NCBI GenBank assembly: GCA_900635465.1
Contig: LR134135.1
Location: 3,410,001-3,474,000 of the forward strand
Direction of reading: 5' to 3'
DNA length: 64,000 nt
Source of the DNA: Lelliottia amnigena
Lineage (GTDB): Bacteria; Pseudomonadota; Gammaproteobacteria; Enterobacterales; Enterobacteriaceae
In this document: piece by piece, positions 23,123 to 33,753 of the stretch
How positions within the stretch are numbered: the stretch's first letter is position 1
Layout of the letters: every line of letters starts with the position of its first letter
Translations under genes and position numbers: made by a program
Notes under the pieces: model-generated
What the model was told of the DNA's origin: nothing
The model's database searches: none
What the model saw: only the letters and a program-made list of their open reading frames with translations

Positions 23123-25880
23123 ATGACCAACTACAGCCTGCGCGCGCGCATGATGATTTTGATTCTCGCCCCGACCGTCCTGATCGGTTTGCTGTTGAGC
23201 ATCTTCTTTGTTGTGCACCGTTACAATGACTTGCAGCGTCAACTGGAAGATGCGGGAGCCAGCATCATCGAACCGCTGGCGGTGTCGAGTGAGTACGGCA
23301 TGAATCTGCAAAACCGTGATTCTCTCGGGCAGCTCATCAGCGTGCTGCATCGCCGTCATTCAGAGATCGTGCGGGCGATTTCCGTGTATGACGAAAATAA
23401 TCGTCTGTTCGTCACCTCTAATTTTCATCTCGATCCCAGCGAGCTGAAAATCGCCGAGGGCATGCCCTTCCCGCGTCAACTGACCGTGATAAGGCGTGGC
23501 GATATTATGATTCTGCGTACACCGATTTTATCGGAGAGCTATTCGCCGGATGAATCAGCCGTATCAGACGCCAAGGCCAGTAAGAATATGTTGGGATATG
23601 TGGCGCTGGAGTTGGATCTCAAGTCAGTGCGGCTCCAGCAGTACAAAGAAATATTTATCTCCAGCGTGATGATGCTGTTTTGTATCGGGATTGCGCTCAT
23701 TTTCGGCTGGCGTTTAATGCGCGACGTCACCAGTCCCATTCGTAATATGGTGAATACCGTTGACCGCATCCGCCGTGGGCAACTCGACAGTCGTGTCGAA
23801 GGATTTATGCTCGGCGAGCTGGATATGCTGAAAAATGGCATTAACTCGATGGCGATGTCGCTGGCGGCCTATCACGAAGAGATGCAGCATAACGTCGATC
23901 AGGCCACCTCGGATCTGCGCGAAACCCTTGAGCAAATGGAGATACAGAACGTCGAGCTGGATTTAGCGAAAAAACGCGCCCAGGAAGCCGCCCGTATTAA
24001 GTCAGAATTCCTCGCCAATATGTCCCACGAGCTGCGCACGCCGCTGAACGGAGTGATTGGCTTTACGCGCCTGGACGCTTAAATCTGAGCTCAATCCCAC
24101 CCAACGCGATCATCTGCATACCATTGAACGCTCGGCCAATAATCTGCTGGCGATCATTAACGACGTGCTTGATTTCTCCAAACTGGAAGCGGGCAAACTG
24201 ATCCTCGAAAGCATTCCCTTCCCGCTGCGTAGCACCCTGGATGAAATTGTGACCTTACTCGCGCACTCCTCGCACGACAAAGGTCTTGAGCTGACGCTGA
24301 ACATCAAAAATGATGTGCCGGACAATGTCATTGGCGATCCGCTGCGCCTTCAGCAGGTGATCACTAATCTGGTGGGGAACGCGATTAAATTTACCGAAAA
24401 CGGAAACATTGACGTTCTGGTCGAAAAACGCGCGATCAGCAATAACAAAGTGCAGATTGAGGTGCAGATCCGCGATACCGGCATTGGGATCCCTGAACGC
24501 GATCAGTCGCGACTGTTCCAGGCTTTCCGCCAGGCGGATGCCAGTATTTCCCGTCGCCACGGTGGGACGGGATTGGGTCTGGTGATTACCCAAAAACTGC
24601 TTAAAGAGATGGGTGGGGATATCTCCTTCCACAGCCAGCCCAATCGCGGCTCGACGTTCTGGTTCCATATCAGTCTCGACCTGAATCCCAACGTGGTGAC
24701 CGATGGCCCAGTGACGAACTGCCTGCGCGGCATGCGTCTGGCCTATGTCGAACCGAATGCCGCAGCGGCCCAAAGTACGCTGGATGTGCTCAGCACTACA
24801 CCGCTGGAGGTCATTTACAGCCCAACGTTCTCAGCCCTCGCGGTCGATCATTACGACATTTTGCTGATGGGCATTCCGGTCACCTTTACGGGCGAACTGA
24901 CGATGCAGCAGGAGCGACTGGCGAAAGCCGCTTCCATGACCGATTACCTGCTTCTGGCGCTGCCTTGCCACGCGCAGCTGAACGCGGAAGAGCTAAAAAA
25001 TGACGGAGCGGCTGCCTGTCTGTTAAAACCGCTGACCGCAACACGTCTGTTGCCCGCGCTGACCGAATATTGCCGCATCAATCATCATGCGCTCCCCGTG
25101 GCCCATGATGATCACAAACTGCCGATGAGCGTTATGGCTGTCGATGACAATCCGGCAAACCTGAAGCTCATCGGGGTATTGCTTGAAGATCAGGTGCAGC
25201 ACGTTGAGTTATGCACTAGCGGCGCACAGGCCGTGGAACATGCGAAACAGATGCAATTCGATTTGATTCTGATGGATATTCAGATGCCGGACATGGATGG
25301 CATTCGCGCCTGCGAGTTGATTCGCCAGCTCCCGCATCAGCAGCAAACTCCGGTGATTGCAGTGACGGCTCATGCCATGGCGGGGCAAAAAGAGAAGCTG
25401 TTGAGTGCCGGAATGAATGATTATCTGGCGAAACCGATCGACGAAGAGAAGCTGCACAGCCTGCTGTTACGCTATAAGCCCGGCCTCGTGGGGGGAGCCA
25501 ACATTGCCCCATCAGAACCCGTGGAGATGAACGTTAATCCCAATACCACGCTCGACTGGCAGTTGGCGCTGCATCAGGCGGCGGGGAAACCCGACTTAGC
25601 TCGAGAGATGCTGCAAATGCTGATCGCCTTCCTGCCGGAAATCCGCAATAAAGTGGAAGAACAGCTGGTTGGTGAAAATCCGGAAGACCTGCTGGAGGCC
25701 ATTCATAAACTGCACGGCAGTTGCAGCTACAGCGGCGTGCCACGCCTGAAAAGTCTTTGCCAGTTACTTGAGCAGCAGCTGCGTTCCGGTACGCCTGAGT
25801 CAGAGCTGGAGCCAGAATTTCTCGAATTGTTGGATGAAATGGATAACGTCACCCGCGAAGCGAGAAAAATGCTGGGATAA
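23123..25880 (+). CDS. barA: hybrid sensor histidine kinase BarA, one-base frameshift
   Basis: BarA is the membrane sensor of the BarA-UvrY system, which responds to short-chain carboxylates and activates csrB/csrC. Order: two membrane segments (about 10-31 and 176-195), HAMP, HisKA (His302 in [10 protein letters not shown]), HATPase ([14 protein letters not shown]), receiver (Asp718 in [13 protein letters not shown]) and HPt (His861 in LHGSCSYSG), numbered by E. coli. The frame breaks at a doubled G at 24073-24074, where GFTRL should continue [10 protein letters not shown]. Repair gives 918 residues, the E. coli length. Confidence 0.94.
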
Positions 25881-25895
25881 GAAAATCAGGGGATA

Positions 25896-27041
25896 TTACA
25901 TCCCCTTTCCCACCAGCAGCGTCGCCGCGATATTTCTCGCCGTCATGCGCACGTTTTCAGCGGCATTTTCTAACGCCTCTTCCAGAGAGCAAACGGTATA
26001 AATCACGCTGAACACCGCGTCGATGCCGTGCTCATGCACTACGCCAACATCTGCCGTCAAGCTCCCCGCAATACCGATCACCGGCTTGTTGTAACGTTTG
26101 GCGACTTTCGCCACGCCGACCGGCACTTTGCCATGTATCGTCTGGCTGTCGATGCGCCCTTCGCCGGTGATGACTAAGTCGGCATCCGCAACGTGCTTAT
26201 CAAGATGCAAAGCGTCGGTGACAATCTCAATCCCCTGGCGTAACTCCGCGCCGCAAAACGCGTACAGCGCCGCGCCCATGCCACCGGCTGCGCCGCCGCC
26301 CGCAAGGTTGAGCACGTCTTTGTCCAGATCGCGGGAGATGATTCGGGCAAAGTGCGCCAGCGACTGATCCAGCTTGCTGACCATTTCCGGGGTCGCCCCT
26401 TTTTGCGGGCCAAACACCGCTGACGCGCCTTCATCACCGGTTAACGGATTGGTGACATCGCAGGCCACTTCAATGCAGCACTCCGCCAACCGTGTGTCCA
26501 GCGTGTTGAGATCAATGCGTACCAGCGTGTCCAGTTCGCCGCCGCCATGTCCAATTTGATGGCCTTGGGCGTTGAGCAATTTCGCCCCCAGCGCCTGCAC
26601 CATTCCGGCTCCGCCGTCGTTCGTGGCACTTCCACCAAGGCCAATAATGATATGTTTTACCCCCGCATCCAGAGCATGACGAATGAGCTCGCCCGTGCCC
26701 CAGGAGGTGGTTTTGAGCGGATTACGTAAGGATGAGGCGACAAGTTCCAGGCCGCTCGCGGCCGCCATTTCGATAAACGCGCTTTGTTCGTCCCCGGATA
26801 ATCCGTAGAACCCTTCAACGTTTTCGCCCAACGGTCCAGTGACCTGGACGTTGATGATTTTGCCCTGCGTAGCCGCCACCATCGCTTCGACCGTGCCTTC
26901 GCCGCCGTCGGCTACCGGTAATTTGACGTACTGCGCCGAAGGAAAGATCTCGCTAAATCCCTGCTCGATCGCTGTCGCCACCTCAAGAGCACTCAAACTT
27001 TCCTTATACGAGTCCGGTGCGATTACAATTTCATAAGCCAT
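25896..27041 (-). CDS. garK: glycerate 2-kinase (GarK/GlxK family)
   Basis: The enzyme phosphorylates D-glycerate to 2-phosphoglycerate. The 381-residue product has the family start EIVIAPDSYKESLSA, PVADGGEGTVEAM, GLGGSATNDGGAGM and LVITGEGRIDSQT. The ATG at 27041 is chosen; the open frame continues upstream without homology. It follows gudD by 81 bp on the same strand. In E. coli K-12 garK lies in the garPLRK operon at another locus. Its position here completes the end of the glucarate route. Substrate specificity (GarK against GlxK paralog) cannot be decided by eye. Confidence 0.9.
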   Translation of the reverse strand: MAYEIVIAPDSYKESLSALEVATAIEQGFSEIFPSAQYVKLPVADGGEGTVEAMVAATQGKIINVQVTGPLGENVEGFYGLSGDEQSAFIEMAAASGLELVASSLRNPLKTTSWGTGELIRHALDAGVKHIIIGLGGSATNDGGAGMVQALGAKLLNAQGHQIGHGGGELDTLVRIDLNTLDTRLAECCIEVACDVTNPLTGDEGASAVFGPQKGATPEMVSKLDQSLAHFARIISRDLDKDVLNLAGGGAAGGMGAALYAFCGAELRQGIEIVTDALHLDKHVADADLVITGEGRIDSQTIHGKVPVGVAKVAKRYNKPVIGIAGSLTADVGVVHEHGIDAVFSVIYTVCSLEEALENAAENVRMTARNIAATLLVGKGM

Positions 27042-27122
27042 CCTTACGCCTGTTAACTTCGTTGAGCATACACCCGCGCAGAGTGCAAAAATGCCGACTC
27101 CCGCAGGAACCGGCATTCACAC

Positions 27123-28463
27123 CTAACGCAACATGCAAGGACGCTTATTGTTAAAGGTCCAGTCCGGGATTAAATACTGCATCGCCATCGCATCATCACG
27201 CGCGCCCAGGCCATGCTTCTGATACAGCTCGTGCGCTTTCATTAACTGATCCATATCGAGTTCAACGCCTAAGCCTGGCGTGGTGGGCACCTGTACCATT
27301 CCGCCTTTGATCTCGAACGGCTGTTTAGTCAGGCGTTGGTTGCCCTCCTGCCAGATCCAGTGGGTGTCGATAGCGGTGATATTGCCCGGCGCGGCAGCCG
27401 CAACGTGGGTAAACATTGCCAGCGAAATATCAAAGTGGTTGTTAGAGTGCGAGCCCCAGGTCAGACCGAACTCGTGGCACATTTGCGCCACGCGCACCGA
27501 ACCTTGCATGGTCCAGAAATGCGGATCGGCCAGCGGAATATCGACCGATTGCAGCGAGAGGGTGTGCCCCATCTGACGCCAGTCGGTGGCAATCATATTT
27601 GTCGCCGTCGGCAGCCCCGTCGCACGGCGGAATTCAGCCATCACTTCGCGACCAGAAAAACCTTGCTCAGCGCCGCACGGATCTTCCGCGTAGGCCAGCA
27701 CGCCTTTCAGCCGCTTGCCAATACGGATCGCTTCATCGAGCGACCAGGCACCGTTGGGATCGAGCGTGACGCGCGCCTGCGGGAAGCGCTTCGCCAGGGC
27801 TTCAATCGACTCAGCCTCTTCCTCTCCCGCCAGAACGCCGCCCTTCAGTTTGAAATCGTTAAAGCCATATTTTTCGTAGGCGGCTTCTGCCAGCCGTACT
27901 ACCGCATCCGGCGTCATGGCTTCGTCGTGACGCAGACGATACCAGTCACATTTTTCGTCCGGCTGGCTCTGGTATTCCAGTGGTGTCAGTGTGCGATCGC
28001 CCACGAAGAACAGATAGCCGAGCATTTCAACTTCGCTCCGCTGCTGGCCTTCGCCCAACAATGAGGCGACGTTAACACCGAGATGCTGCCCCAACAGATC
28101 CAGCATCGCGGCTTCAATCCCCGTCACCACATGAATCGTAGTACGCAGGTCAAACGTTTGTAGCCCACGGCCGCCCGCATCGCGATCGGCAAAGGTGTTA
28201 CGCACTCCGTTTAAGAGGTTTTTGTATTCGCCAAGCGTTTTACCCACCACTAATGGAATCGCGTCCTCCAAAGTTTGACGGATCTTCTCGCCGCCCGGAA
28301 TTTCACCCACGCCGGTATGGCCTGAGTTGTCCTTGATGATGACGATGTTGCGGGTAAAGAACGGAGCATGCGCGCCGCTCAGATTCATCAGCATGCTGTC
28401 GTGCCCCGCGACCGGGACAATCTGCATTGACGTCACAACAGGGGTAGAGAAAGTGCTCATCAT
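27123..28463 (-). CDS. gudD: D-glucarate dehydratase
   Basis: GudD is an enolase-superfamily enzyme that dehydrates D-glucarate to 5-keto-4-deoxy-D-glucarate. The 446 residues match E. coli GudD along their length, including [14 protein letters not shown], the catalytic FKLKGG loop, LDPNGAW, YAEDPCG and the [10 protein letters not shown] segment. It differs from the adjacent gudX in the N-terminal loop ([20 protein letters not shown] here), which helps tell the paralogs apart. The gap to gudX is 13 bp, so they share a transcript. Confidence 0.96.
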   Translation of the reverse strand: MMSTFSTPVVTSMQIVPVAGHDSMLMNLSGAHAPFFTRNIVIIKDNSGHTGVGEIPGGEKIRQTLEDAIPLVVGKTLGEYKNLLNGVRNTFADRDAGGRGLQTFDLRTTIHVVTGIEAAMLDLLGQHLGVNVASLLGEGQQRSEVEMLGYLFFVGDRTLTPLEYQSQPDEKCDWYRLRHDEAMTPDAVVRLAEAAYEKYGFNDFKLKGGVLAGEEEAESIEALAKRFPQARVTLDPNGAWSLDEAIRIGKRLKGVLAYAEDPCGAEQGFSGREVMAEFRRATGLPTATNMIATDWRQMGHTLSLQSVDIPLADPHFWTMQGSVRVAQMCHEFGLTWGSHSNNHFDISLAMFTHVAAAAPGNITAIDTHWIWQEGNQRLTKQPFEIKGGMVQVPTTPGLGVELDMDQLMKAHELYQKHGLGARDDAMAMQYLIPDWTFNNKRPCMLR

Positions 28464-28476
28464 TTCATCCTTTTAA

Positions 28477-29820
28477 TCAGTGGCGACCGAACGCCGGGCG
28501 TTTGCGGTCAAATGTCCAGCCGGGAACAAGATACTGCATCGGGCCTGCGTCGTTTCGCGCACCGCCTGGCAGCGTCTTGTACAGCGCATGTGCCTTGTGG
28601 ATTTGATCCCAATCCAGGTCAACGCCTAATCCCGGTGCATCCGGTACGGCGATTTTGCCATTTTTAATCTCAAGGGGATTTTTGGTCAGGCGCGCGTCGC
28701 CCTCCTGCCAAATCCAGTGGGTGTCGATGGCCGTCGGCGTACCCGGCGCAGCGGCCCCAACGTGCGTGAACATCGCCAGTGAGATATCAAAATGATTATT
28801 GGAGTGACAACCCCAGGTCAGACCCCAGTCGTCGCAGAGTTGCGCGACACGCACTGCGCCTGAAAGCGTCCAGAAGTGCGGATCGGCCAGCGGAATATCG
28901 ACTGAATTCAGCATCACCGCGTGACCCATTTCACGCCAGTTGGTGGCGATCATATTGGTCGCTACGGGCAATCCTGTCGCGCGACGGAATTCCGCCATGA
29001 CTTCGCGCCCTGAAAAGCCCTGTTCCGCGCCACAGGGATCTTCTGCGTAGGTCAGCACGTCGTTCAGCCCTTTGCACAGTGAGATGGCTTCATCCAGCAG
29101 CCATGCCCCGTTGGGATCGACAGTGATACGCGCGTCGGGGAAACGTTTTTTGAGTGCGCGTGCGCTGTCGATCTCCTGCTCACCCGGCAGTACGCCGCCC
29201 TTCAGCTTGAAGTCTTTAAATCCATAGCGATCCTGTGCGGCTTCTGCCAGACGAACCACCGCCTCGCTGGTCAATGCTTCCTGATGACGCAAGTGGTACC
29301 AGTCATGATTGCCCGCGGTGTATTCCAGATACGGGAGATCGGTTTTGGTCCGATCGCCAATGTAGAAGAGATACCCCAGCACCGTAACCGCATCACGCTG
29401 CTTCCCGGGACCGAGCAATTCACATACCGGGACATTCAGCGCTTTTCCGAGCAGATCCAGCAGCGCGGCTTCCAGCGCGGCGACAGCATTGACGCGCAGT
29501 TCGAACGTCCAGGCGCCTTTGCCGAACGTATCAAAATCGGCGGCCTGATTGCCTTTATGTACCTGCTGAACCACTTTGTTTAAGCGGGCAATTTCCTGAC
29601 CGATGACCATCGGAATGGCATCAAGCAGCGTCTGGAGAATCACTTCACCGCCGGGGGCCTCCCCTACGCCAGTATTCCCGGCGCTGTCAGTGAGCACCAC
29701 GATATTGCGCGTGAAATACGCGTTATGCGCGCCGCCAATATTGAGCAGCATACTGTCGTAACCGGCCACCGGAATGACCTGCATATCGGTAATTATCGGA
29801 CTTGATTGTGTGTTCATCAT
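28477..29820 (-). CDS. gudX: glucarate dehydratase-related protein GudX
   Basis: A 447-residue paralog of GudD (enolase superfamily). It keeps FKLKGG, VDPNGAW and [14 protein letters not shown] but has weaker or undefined glucarate activity in E. coli, as I recall it. The start is either of two adjacent ATGs at 29820 and 29817. The first overlaps the gudP stop by four bases (ATGATG), so the gene is translationally coupled to gudP. It is probably a tandem duplicate of gudD. Confidence 0.92.
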   Translation of the reverse strand: MMNTQSSPIITDMQVIPVAGYDSMLLNIGGAHNAYFTRNIVVLTDSAGNTGVGEAPGGEVILQTLLDAIPMVIGQEIARLNKVVQQVHKGNQAADFDTFGKGAWTFELRVNAVAALEAALLDLLGKALNVPVCELLGPGKQRDAVTVLGYLFYIGDRTKTDLPYLEYTAGNHDWYHLRHQEALTSEAVVRLAEAAQDRYGFKDFKLKGGVLPGEQEIDSARALKKRFPDARITVDPNGAWLLDEAISLCKGLNDVLTYAEDPCGAEQGFSGREVMAEFRRATGLPVATNMIATNWREMGHAVMLNSVDIPLADPHFWTLSGAVRVAQLCDDWGLTWGCHSNNHFDISLAMFTHVGAAAPGTPTAIDTHWIWQEGDARLTKNPLEIKNGKIAVPDAPGLGVDLDWDQIHKAHALYKTLPGGARNDAGPMQYLVPGWTFDRKRPAFGRH

Positions 29821-31172
29821 GCACGCCCCGCGACCGGTTTTAGCTCAACGCGTTTGATATCGCCTACCAGTACCAGATAGCTCAAGACCGCGACCAGAGC
29901 GTGTACGCCAACATAGATCAGCGCCCCATTAAACGACCCGGTAGTACCGACGATATAGCCGATCGCAATCGGCGTGACGATGCCAGAGATGTTGCCGAAC
30001 ATGTTGAACAGACCGCCGCTGAGACCGCTGATCTCTTTCGGTGCCGTATCCGCCATGACCGCCCACCCCAATGCACCAATACCTTTGCCGAAGAACGCCA
30101 GCGCCATAAAGCCGACAATCATCCACTCCACGTTGACGTAGTTACAGAACACCATCGACATGGAGAGCAGCATCCCCAACACAATCGGCGTTTTACGCGC
30201 AATGTTGAGCGATCCGGTACGCCGCATCAGCCAGTCTGAAATCACCCCGCCCAGCACGCCGCCGATAAAGCCGCACACCGCAGGAACAGAGGCGATAAAG
30301 CCCGCTTTCAGAATCGACATACCGCGTGCCTGCACCAGATACACCGGGAACCAGGTAATAAAGAAGTATGTCAAAGCGTTGATGCAGTATTGGCCGAGGT
30401 AGATACCGATCATCATGCGCGAGCCGATAAGCTGTTTGATCTGGCCCCATTTTTGGCTGAACGGTACTTTTTCTTTGGTGCTCTTCTGATCCATGTTGAT
30501 CAGCGCGCCACCTTCGGCAATGTACTCCAGCTCTTTTTTGTTCACACCAGGATGTTGATTGGGTTCGTGGATAACTTTAAGCCAGACAAAGCTGATGATG
30601 ATCCCAAGGCCGCCCATAAAGAAGAACACATGTGACCAGCCTACTTCATGCGTTAGCCAGCCCATGATCGGCGCGAAGATCACCGTCGCGAAATACTGTG
30701 CGGAGTTAAAAATCGCGACTGCCGTGCCCCTTTCTTGTGCCGGGAACCAGGCGGCGACGATACGGCTGTTGCCCGGGAACGACGGCGCTTCGGCCAGCCC
30801 CACCAGGAAACGTAAGGTGAAGAGTGCAACGATAATGCCGAAACCGTTGAAGACATCAACAAAACCCTGCAGCAGTGTAAACAGGGACCAGATAAAGATG
30901 GACCAGAAATAGACGCGTTTTGAGCCGAAGCGGTCAAGCAGCCAGCCGCCGGGAATTTGGCCAATCACGTAGGCCCATGAAAATGCGGAGAAGACATATC
31001 CCATACCGACCGCATCGAGACCAATATCTTTTGCCATTTCGGAACCGGCAATAGACAGCGTGGCGCGGTCGCCATAGTTGAAGGACGTGACGATAAACAG
31101 CATCACCACTATCCAGTAGCGAGCATTGGTGCGCTTCTCAGCGCTGCTCGCCGCGTGGCTTAATGTACTCAT
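29817..31172 (-). CDS. gudP: D-glucarate / galactarate transporter (MFS, anion:cation symporter family)
   Basis: A 451-residue major facilitator protein, with about 12 membrane segments, that takes up glucarate; E. coli GudP is 450. Family signatures include [12 protein letters not shown] near residue 35, the [12 protein letters not shown] loop (motif A) and [17 protein letters not shown]. It is the first gene of gudP-gudX-gudD-garK. In E. coli the operon is controlled by CdaR (SdaR), which is not in the window. Upstream is a 374-bp gap. Confidence 0.95.
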   Translation of the reverse strand: MSTLSHAASSAEKRTNARYWIVVMLFIVTSFNYGDRATLSIAGSEMAKDIGLDAVGMGYVFSAFSWAYVIGQIPGGWLLDRFGSKRVYFWSIFIWSLFTLLQGFVDVFNGFGIIVALFTLRFLVGLAEAPSFPGNSRIVAAWFPAQERGTAVAIFNSAQYFATVIFAPIMGWLTHEVGWSHVFFFMGGLGIIISFVWLKVIHEPNQHPGVNKKELEYIAEGGALINMDQKSTKEKVPFSQKWGQIKQLIGSRMMIGIYLGQYCINALTYFFITWFPVYLVQARGMSILKAGFIASVPAVCGFIGGVLGGVISDWLMRRTGSLNIARKTPIVLGMLLSMSMVFCNYVNVEWMIVGFMALAFFGKGIGALGWAVMADTAPKEISGLSGGLFNMFGNISGIVTPIAIGYIVGTTGSFNGALIYVGVHALVAVLSYLVLVGDIKRVELKPVAGRA

Positions 31173-31546
31173 TGTTGCACTCCTGAATCGTAGCTTTCGC
31201 CAGGTTCATTCTGTACGGCACAACCTGTAGGGTAATCAGAATGAGAGGTTAGTGTTTTGCAGTTTTGGTACGGCTTTCCTGAAATATCAGTGCCGTTTTA
31301 TTGTGTCTAACTGCCTTTTTGGTAACTGACGAGGAAAGTATATGTACGAACTCTCGCCCCTCTCACCGTGCAACGACACAACATTGACGGGCGTGTTTGA
31401 GGTTGTTTGAGGCATAAGCACAACGAAATGGAAGGGACTTCACGAAAACGCAGATACGGGAATAAAGAGAGAGAAGGAAACAGAAGAGTGTGAATCAGGT
31501 CGCTTGACGCGGGGATAACGCCCTCCGCAGACGGGAGGGCGAGCCA
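31173..31546 (-). promoter_or_regulatory. gudP upstream region
   Basis: These 374 bp, read leftward, precede the gud operon and follow yqcA's 3' end. No ORF is convincing. A CdaR-type site would be expected from E. coli, but I could not identify one by eye. Promoter position is undetermined. Confidence 0.4.
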
Positions 31547-31996
31547 TTATTTGAGTAACGTGCCCCAGTTTTCGACCCAGGGGTTTGATTCACTTTCAGG
31601 CTCAGGATGCTCGCTCGCATCAATCATTAGCATATCGCCGACGCGCTGAGCGCTTTGCTCCTGCAGTAGTGCATCAAACTGCTTACCGCCGCCGCAGAAA
31701 TGGCTATAACTGCTGTCACCCAGAGCGATGATGCCGTAGCGAACGTCAGGCTGGTAACCCAGCTTAAGTTTGATGTCCTGGAAGAGCGGAACGATGCTGT
31801 CCGGCAGATCGCCCTGCCCAGTTGTTGAGGTCACCACCAGCACATACTGGTTTTTATACTTTTCCCAGTCGGCCAGATCGGGCTCTTCATAGACCGTCGC
31901 TTTATGGCCCATCCCGGCCAGGATCGCTTCGGCTTCTTCGGCCACCAGTAGCGAGTTGCCGTACATCGTGCCGACAAAAATTCCGACTTCAGCCAT
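31547..31996 (-). CDS. yqcA: flavodoxin YqcA
   Basis: A 149-residue short-chain flavodoxin of the MioC type. The FMN phosphate-binding loop is VGTMYGNS near the N terminus, with [11 protein letters not shown] and [14 protein letters not shown] further on. The start MAEVGIFVG at 31996 matches E. coli YqcA (149); five more in-frame residues upstream are not likely translated. It follows truC by 15 bp. Its redox partner is not known to me. Confidence 0.95.
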   Translation of the reverse strand: MAEVGIFVGTMYGNSLLVAEEAEAILAGMGHKATVYEEPDLADWEKYKNQYVLVVTSTTGQGDLPDSIVPLFQDIKLKLGYQPDVRYGIIALGDSSYSHFCGGGKQFDALLQEQSAQRVGDMLMIDASEHPEPESESNPWVENWGTLLK

Positions 31997-32011
31997 GCTT
32001 AACGCCCTCAA

Positions 32012-32797
32012 TTATTGCTCGTGCTGTTCATCCTGAACGTTGCTGGCAACAAACTCAACCCTTTCATTTTCGGGGAGTTGTCCCGTCCAGCCAAACTGTG
32101 ACAGCGCCTGCATCCACACATCGTCCAGACCCGCACGAATCACCAGCGGTTCGCCGGTAAAAGGGTGCGTCAGGCTGAGCTGGCTCGCGTGCAGCATCAA
32201 CCGGTCACAACCAAAGTGCTCCGCCGCACTGCGATTCTGGCGCAAATCACCGTGCTTGCTGTCACCAATAATCGGATGACGCAGGTGGGAAAGATGGCGA
32301 CGAAGCTGGTGCTTACGTCCAGTTTTGGGTTCCAGCTCAACAAGTCCGTAGCGTGTCGTCGGGAATTTCCCTGTCGCCACGGGCATTTCAACGGTGGCAA
32401 GACCACGGTAATCCGTCACGGCTGGCTGCGGATCTTTGTTTTCGCGGGTAAATTTGTCAGCGATTTTATCCAGCTCTTCAACCAGCGGATAATCAAGCGT
32501 AGCTTCATCCATCAGCCAGCCGCGCACGATGGCATGGTAGCGCTTTTGAATTTGATGCTGTTCAAACTGCTGAGACAACAAACGTCCGGCTTCGCTGGAA
32601 AGCCCCATCAGTAAAACCCCGGAGGTGGGTCTGTCGAGGCGATGCACGGTAAAAACGTGCTGACCAATCTGGTCGCGCACGGTTTGCATCACCACGACTT
32701 TTTCATCGCGATCCAGCCAGCTGCGGTGAACTAGCCAGCCTGACGGTTTGTTAACGGCAACGATCCATTCATCCTGATACAGGATCTCAATGGTCAT
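32012..32797 (-). CDS. truC: tRNA pseudouridine-65 synthase
   Basis: TruC makes pseudouridine at position 65 of tRNA. The 261-residue protein belongs to the RluA family, with catalytic aspartate in HRLDRPTSG and the C-terminal KTGRKHQLRRHLSHL motif. E. coli TruC is 260. Its start overlaps yqcC by four bases (ATGA). The yqcC-truC-yqcA order is shared with E. coli. Confidence 0.96.
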   Translation of the reverse strand: MTIEILYQDEWIVAVNKPSGWLVHRSWLDRDEKVVVMQTVRDQIGQHVFTVHRLDRPTSGVLLMGLSSEAGRLLSQQFEQHQIQKRYHAIVRGWLMDEATLDYPLVEELDKIADKFTRENKDPQPAVTDYRGLATVEMPVATGKFPTTRYGLVELEPKTGRKHQLRRHLSHLRHPIIGDSKHGDLRQNRSAAEHFGCDRLMLHASQLSLTHPFTGEPLVIRAGLDDVWMQALSQFGWTGQLPENERVEFVASNVQDEQHEQ

Positions 32798-33123
32798 ACG
32801 TTATTTCCGGCAAAGAGTTTGTCCAGACGCTGCAGCTCAATCAATACCCCTTCCCGTTGCGGGTGGGACGTATCGAGCGCCATTTCATAATAGGGGCTAA
32901 CGGCAAAATCATGCGGAAGGGGATGACCGCCGTCCAGCAAGGCATGCAAGCGGGGAATCAGTACCCATTGTAGCCACTCGAAAGGCTCAAGCGTATCCAG
33001 GCAAAATGGCTGCGTGCTTTCGAAAGCCTCGGCCTGCGGCGCTATTTCTTGCCACAGCTGGTGGTGGCGCAACAGGGATTCAATAGCGTGCAACTGAGCA
33101 CGAACGCTGTCGTGATGCGTCAT
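32794..33123 (-). CDS. yqcC: YqcC family protein (DUF446), function unknown
   Basis: A 109-residue acidic protein, the exact E. coli length. The conserved part reads TLEPFEWLQWVLIPRLHALLD and ends with a short charged tail. The start MTHHDSVRAQL at 33123 is preferred; the frame extends upstream only into csrB. It overlaps truC, so it is co-translated. Members are widespread in gammaproteobacteria; the role is unknown to me. Confidence 0.9.
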   Translation of the reverse strand: MTHHDSVRAQLHAIESLLRHHQLWQEIAPQAEAFESTQPFCLDTLEPFEWLQWVLIPRLHALLDGGHPLPHDFAVSPYYEMALDTSHPQREGVLIELQRLDKLFAGNNV

Positions 33124-33181
33124 AAATACCTCAACTGAAAAACTGAACGGCGCGCAGCATAGCATTGCGTGACGCAGAAAC

Positions 33182-33543
33182 AAAAAAAGGGAGCACTGTA
33201 TAAACAGTGCTCCCGGTTCGTTTCGCAGCATTCCAGCTACAATTTGTGCTCCCTGCTCGTCCGTGACAACTTTTCCTGTCGCCCGAGGGCCTGGTCGTCC
33301 GTAAACCGCGCATCCTGCTCACATCATCCTGATGTGAATGTTTCTTCCCGAAACGTCCTGATCTTCCTGACCCACCGGGCATCCTGACCGGTTCTCGTTC
33401 TCCTTCCTGGAGGTGTCCCTTACGCGTCCTGCGTGATCCTTTTTGCTTCATCCTGAAGCCTTCCTGCAGCGCCATCCTGACGTATCCTCGGTGAAAAACG
33501 CCATCATCCTGATGTTCGTTTCTCGTGTCGGCATCCTGTCGAC
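33182..33543 (-). ncRNA. csrB: CsrB regulatory RNA
   Basis: Read on the minus strand, this 362-nt stretch begins GTCGACAGGATG and is packed with about twenty GGA motifs. Most lie in CAGGATG, TCAGGA or similar short hairpin loops (for example CATCAGGATGATG near 33510). It ends in a strong terminator, GGGAGCACTG/CAGTGCTCCC, with seven U. Position between yqcC and syd, and length (E. coli 369), agree with CsrB, the RNA that sequesters the translational regulator CsrA. Open frames across it are incidental. The 5' end is placed by match to E. coli and may be off by a few bases. Confidence 0.95.
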
Positions 33544-33716
33544 CTGTATAGGATCACCCATTCCGCTGCGTCTTACAACCCATCCACAGGGCCTCACAGC
33601 AAAGTGGCTAACAGTAAAAACGCTTAAATAGCAGTTCAATTCATTGAAAATAAAGAAATTTAATAAGGAAAATGATGAAGTCAAAGCGGAGTTTAGCGGC
33701 GATCTCTCACAACCCG

Positions 33717-33734
33717 TGTAAGAGATCTCTCACA
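33717..33734. promoter_or_regulatory. GacA/UvrY-type box upstream of csrB
   Basis: The palindrome TGTAAG-AGATCT-CTCACA matches the GacA consensus TGTAAG(N6)CTTACA at 11 of 12 fixed positions. Its centre is about 182 bp upstream of the proposed csrB start. This agrees with the far-upstream UvrY site used in E. coli. A partial copy, GATCTCTCACA, lies just beside it at 33701-33711. It links csrB to BarA, whose gene is also in this window. Confidence 0.8.
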
Positions 33735-33753
33735 AAAGCGGTAGGGCATTGGA

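Noticed and set aside
24057..25880. A separate soluble kinase gene from the second half of barA
   Set aside because: The internal ATG has no ribosome site and starts in the wrong frame for the dimerisation domain; one base removal gives standard 918-residue BarA.
33131..33475. 114-residue minus-strand open frame after yqcC
   Set aside because: It lies on csrB and is rich in repeated GGA-derived codons; it has no family match and no ribosome site.
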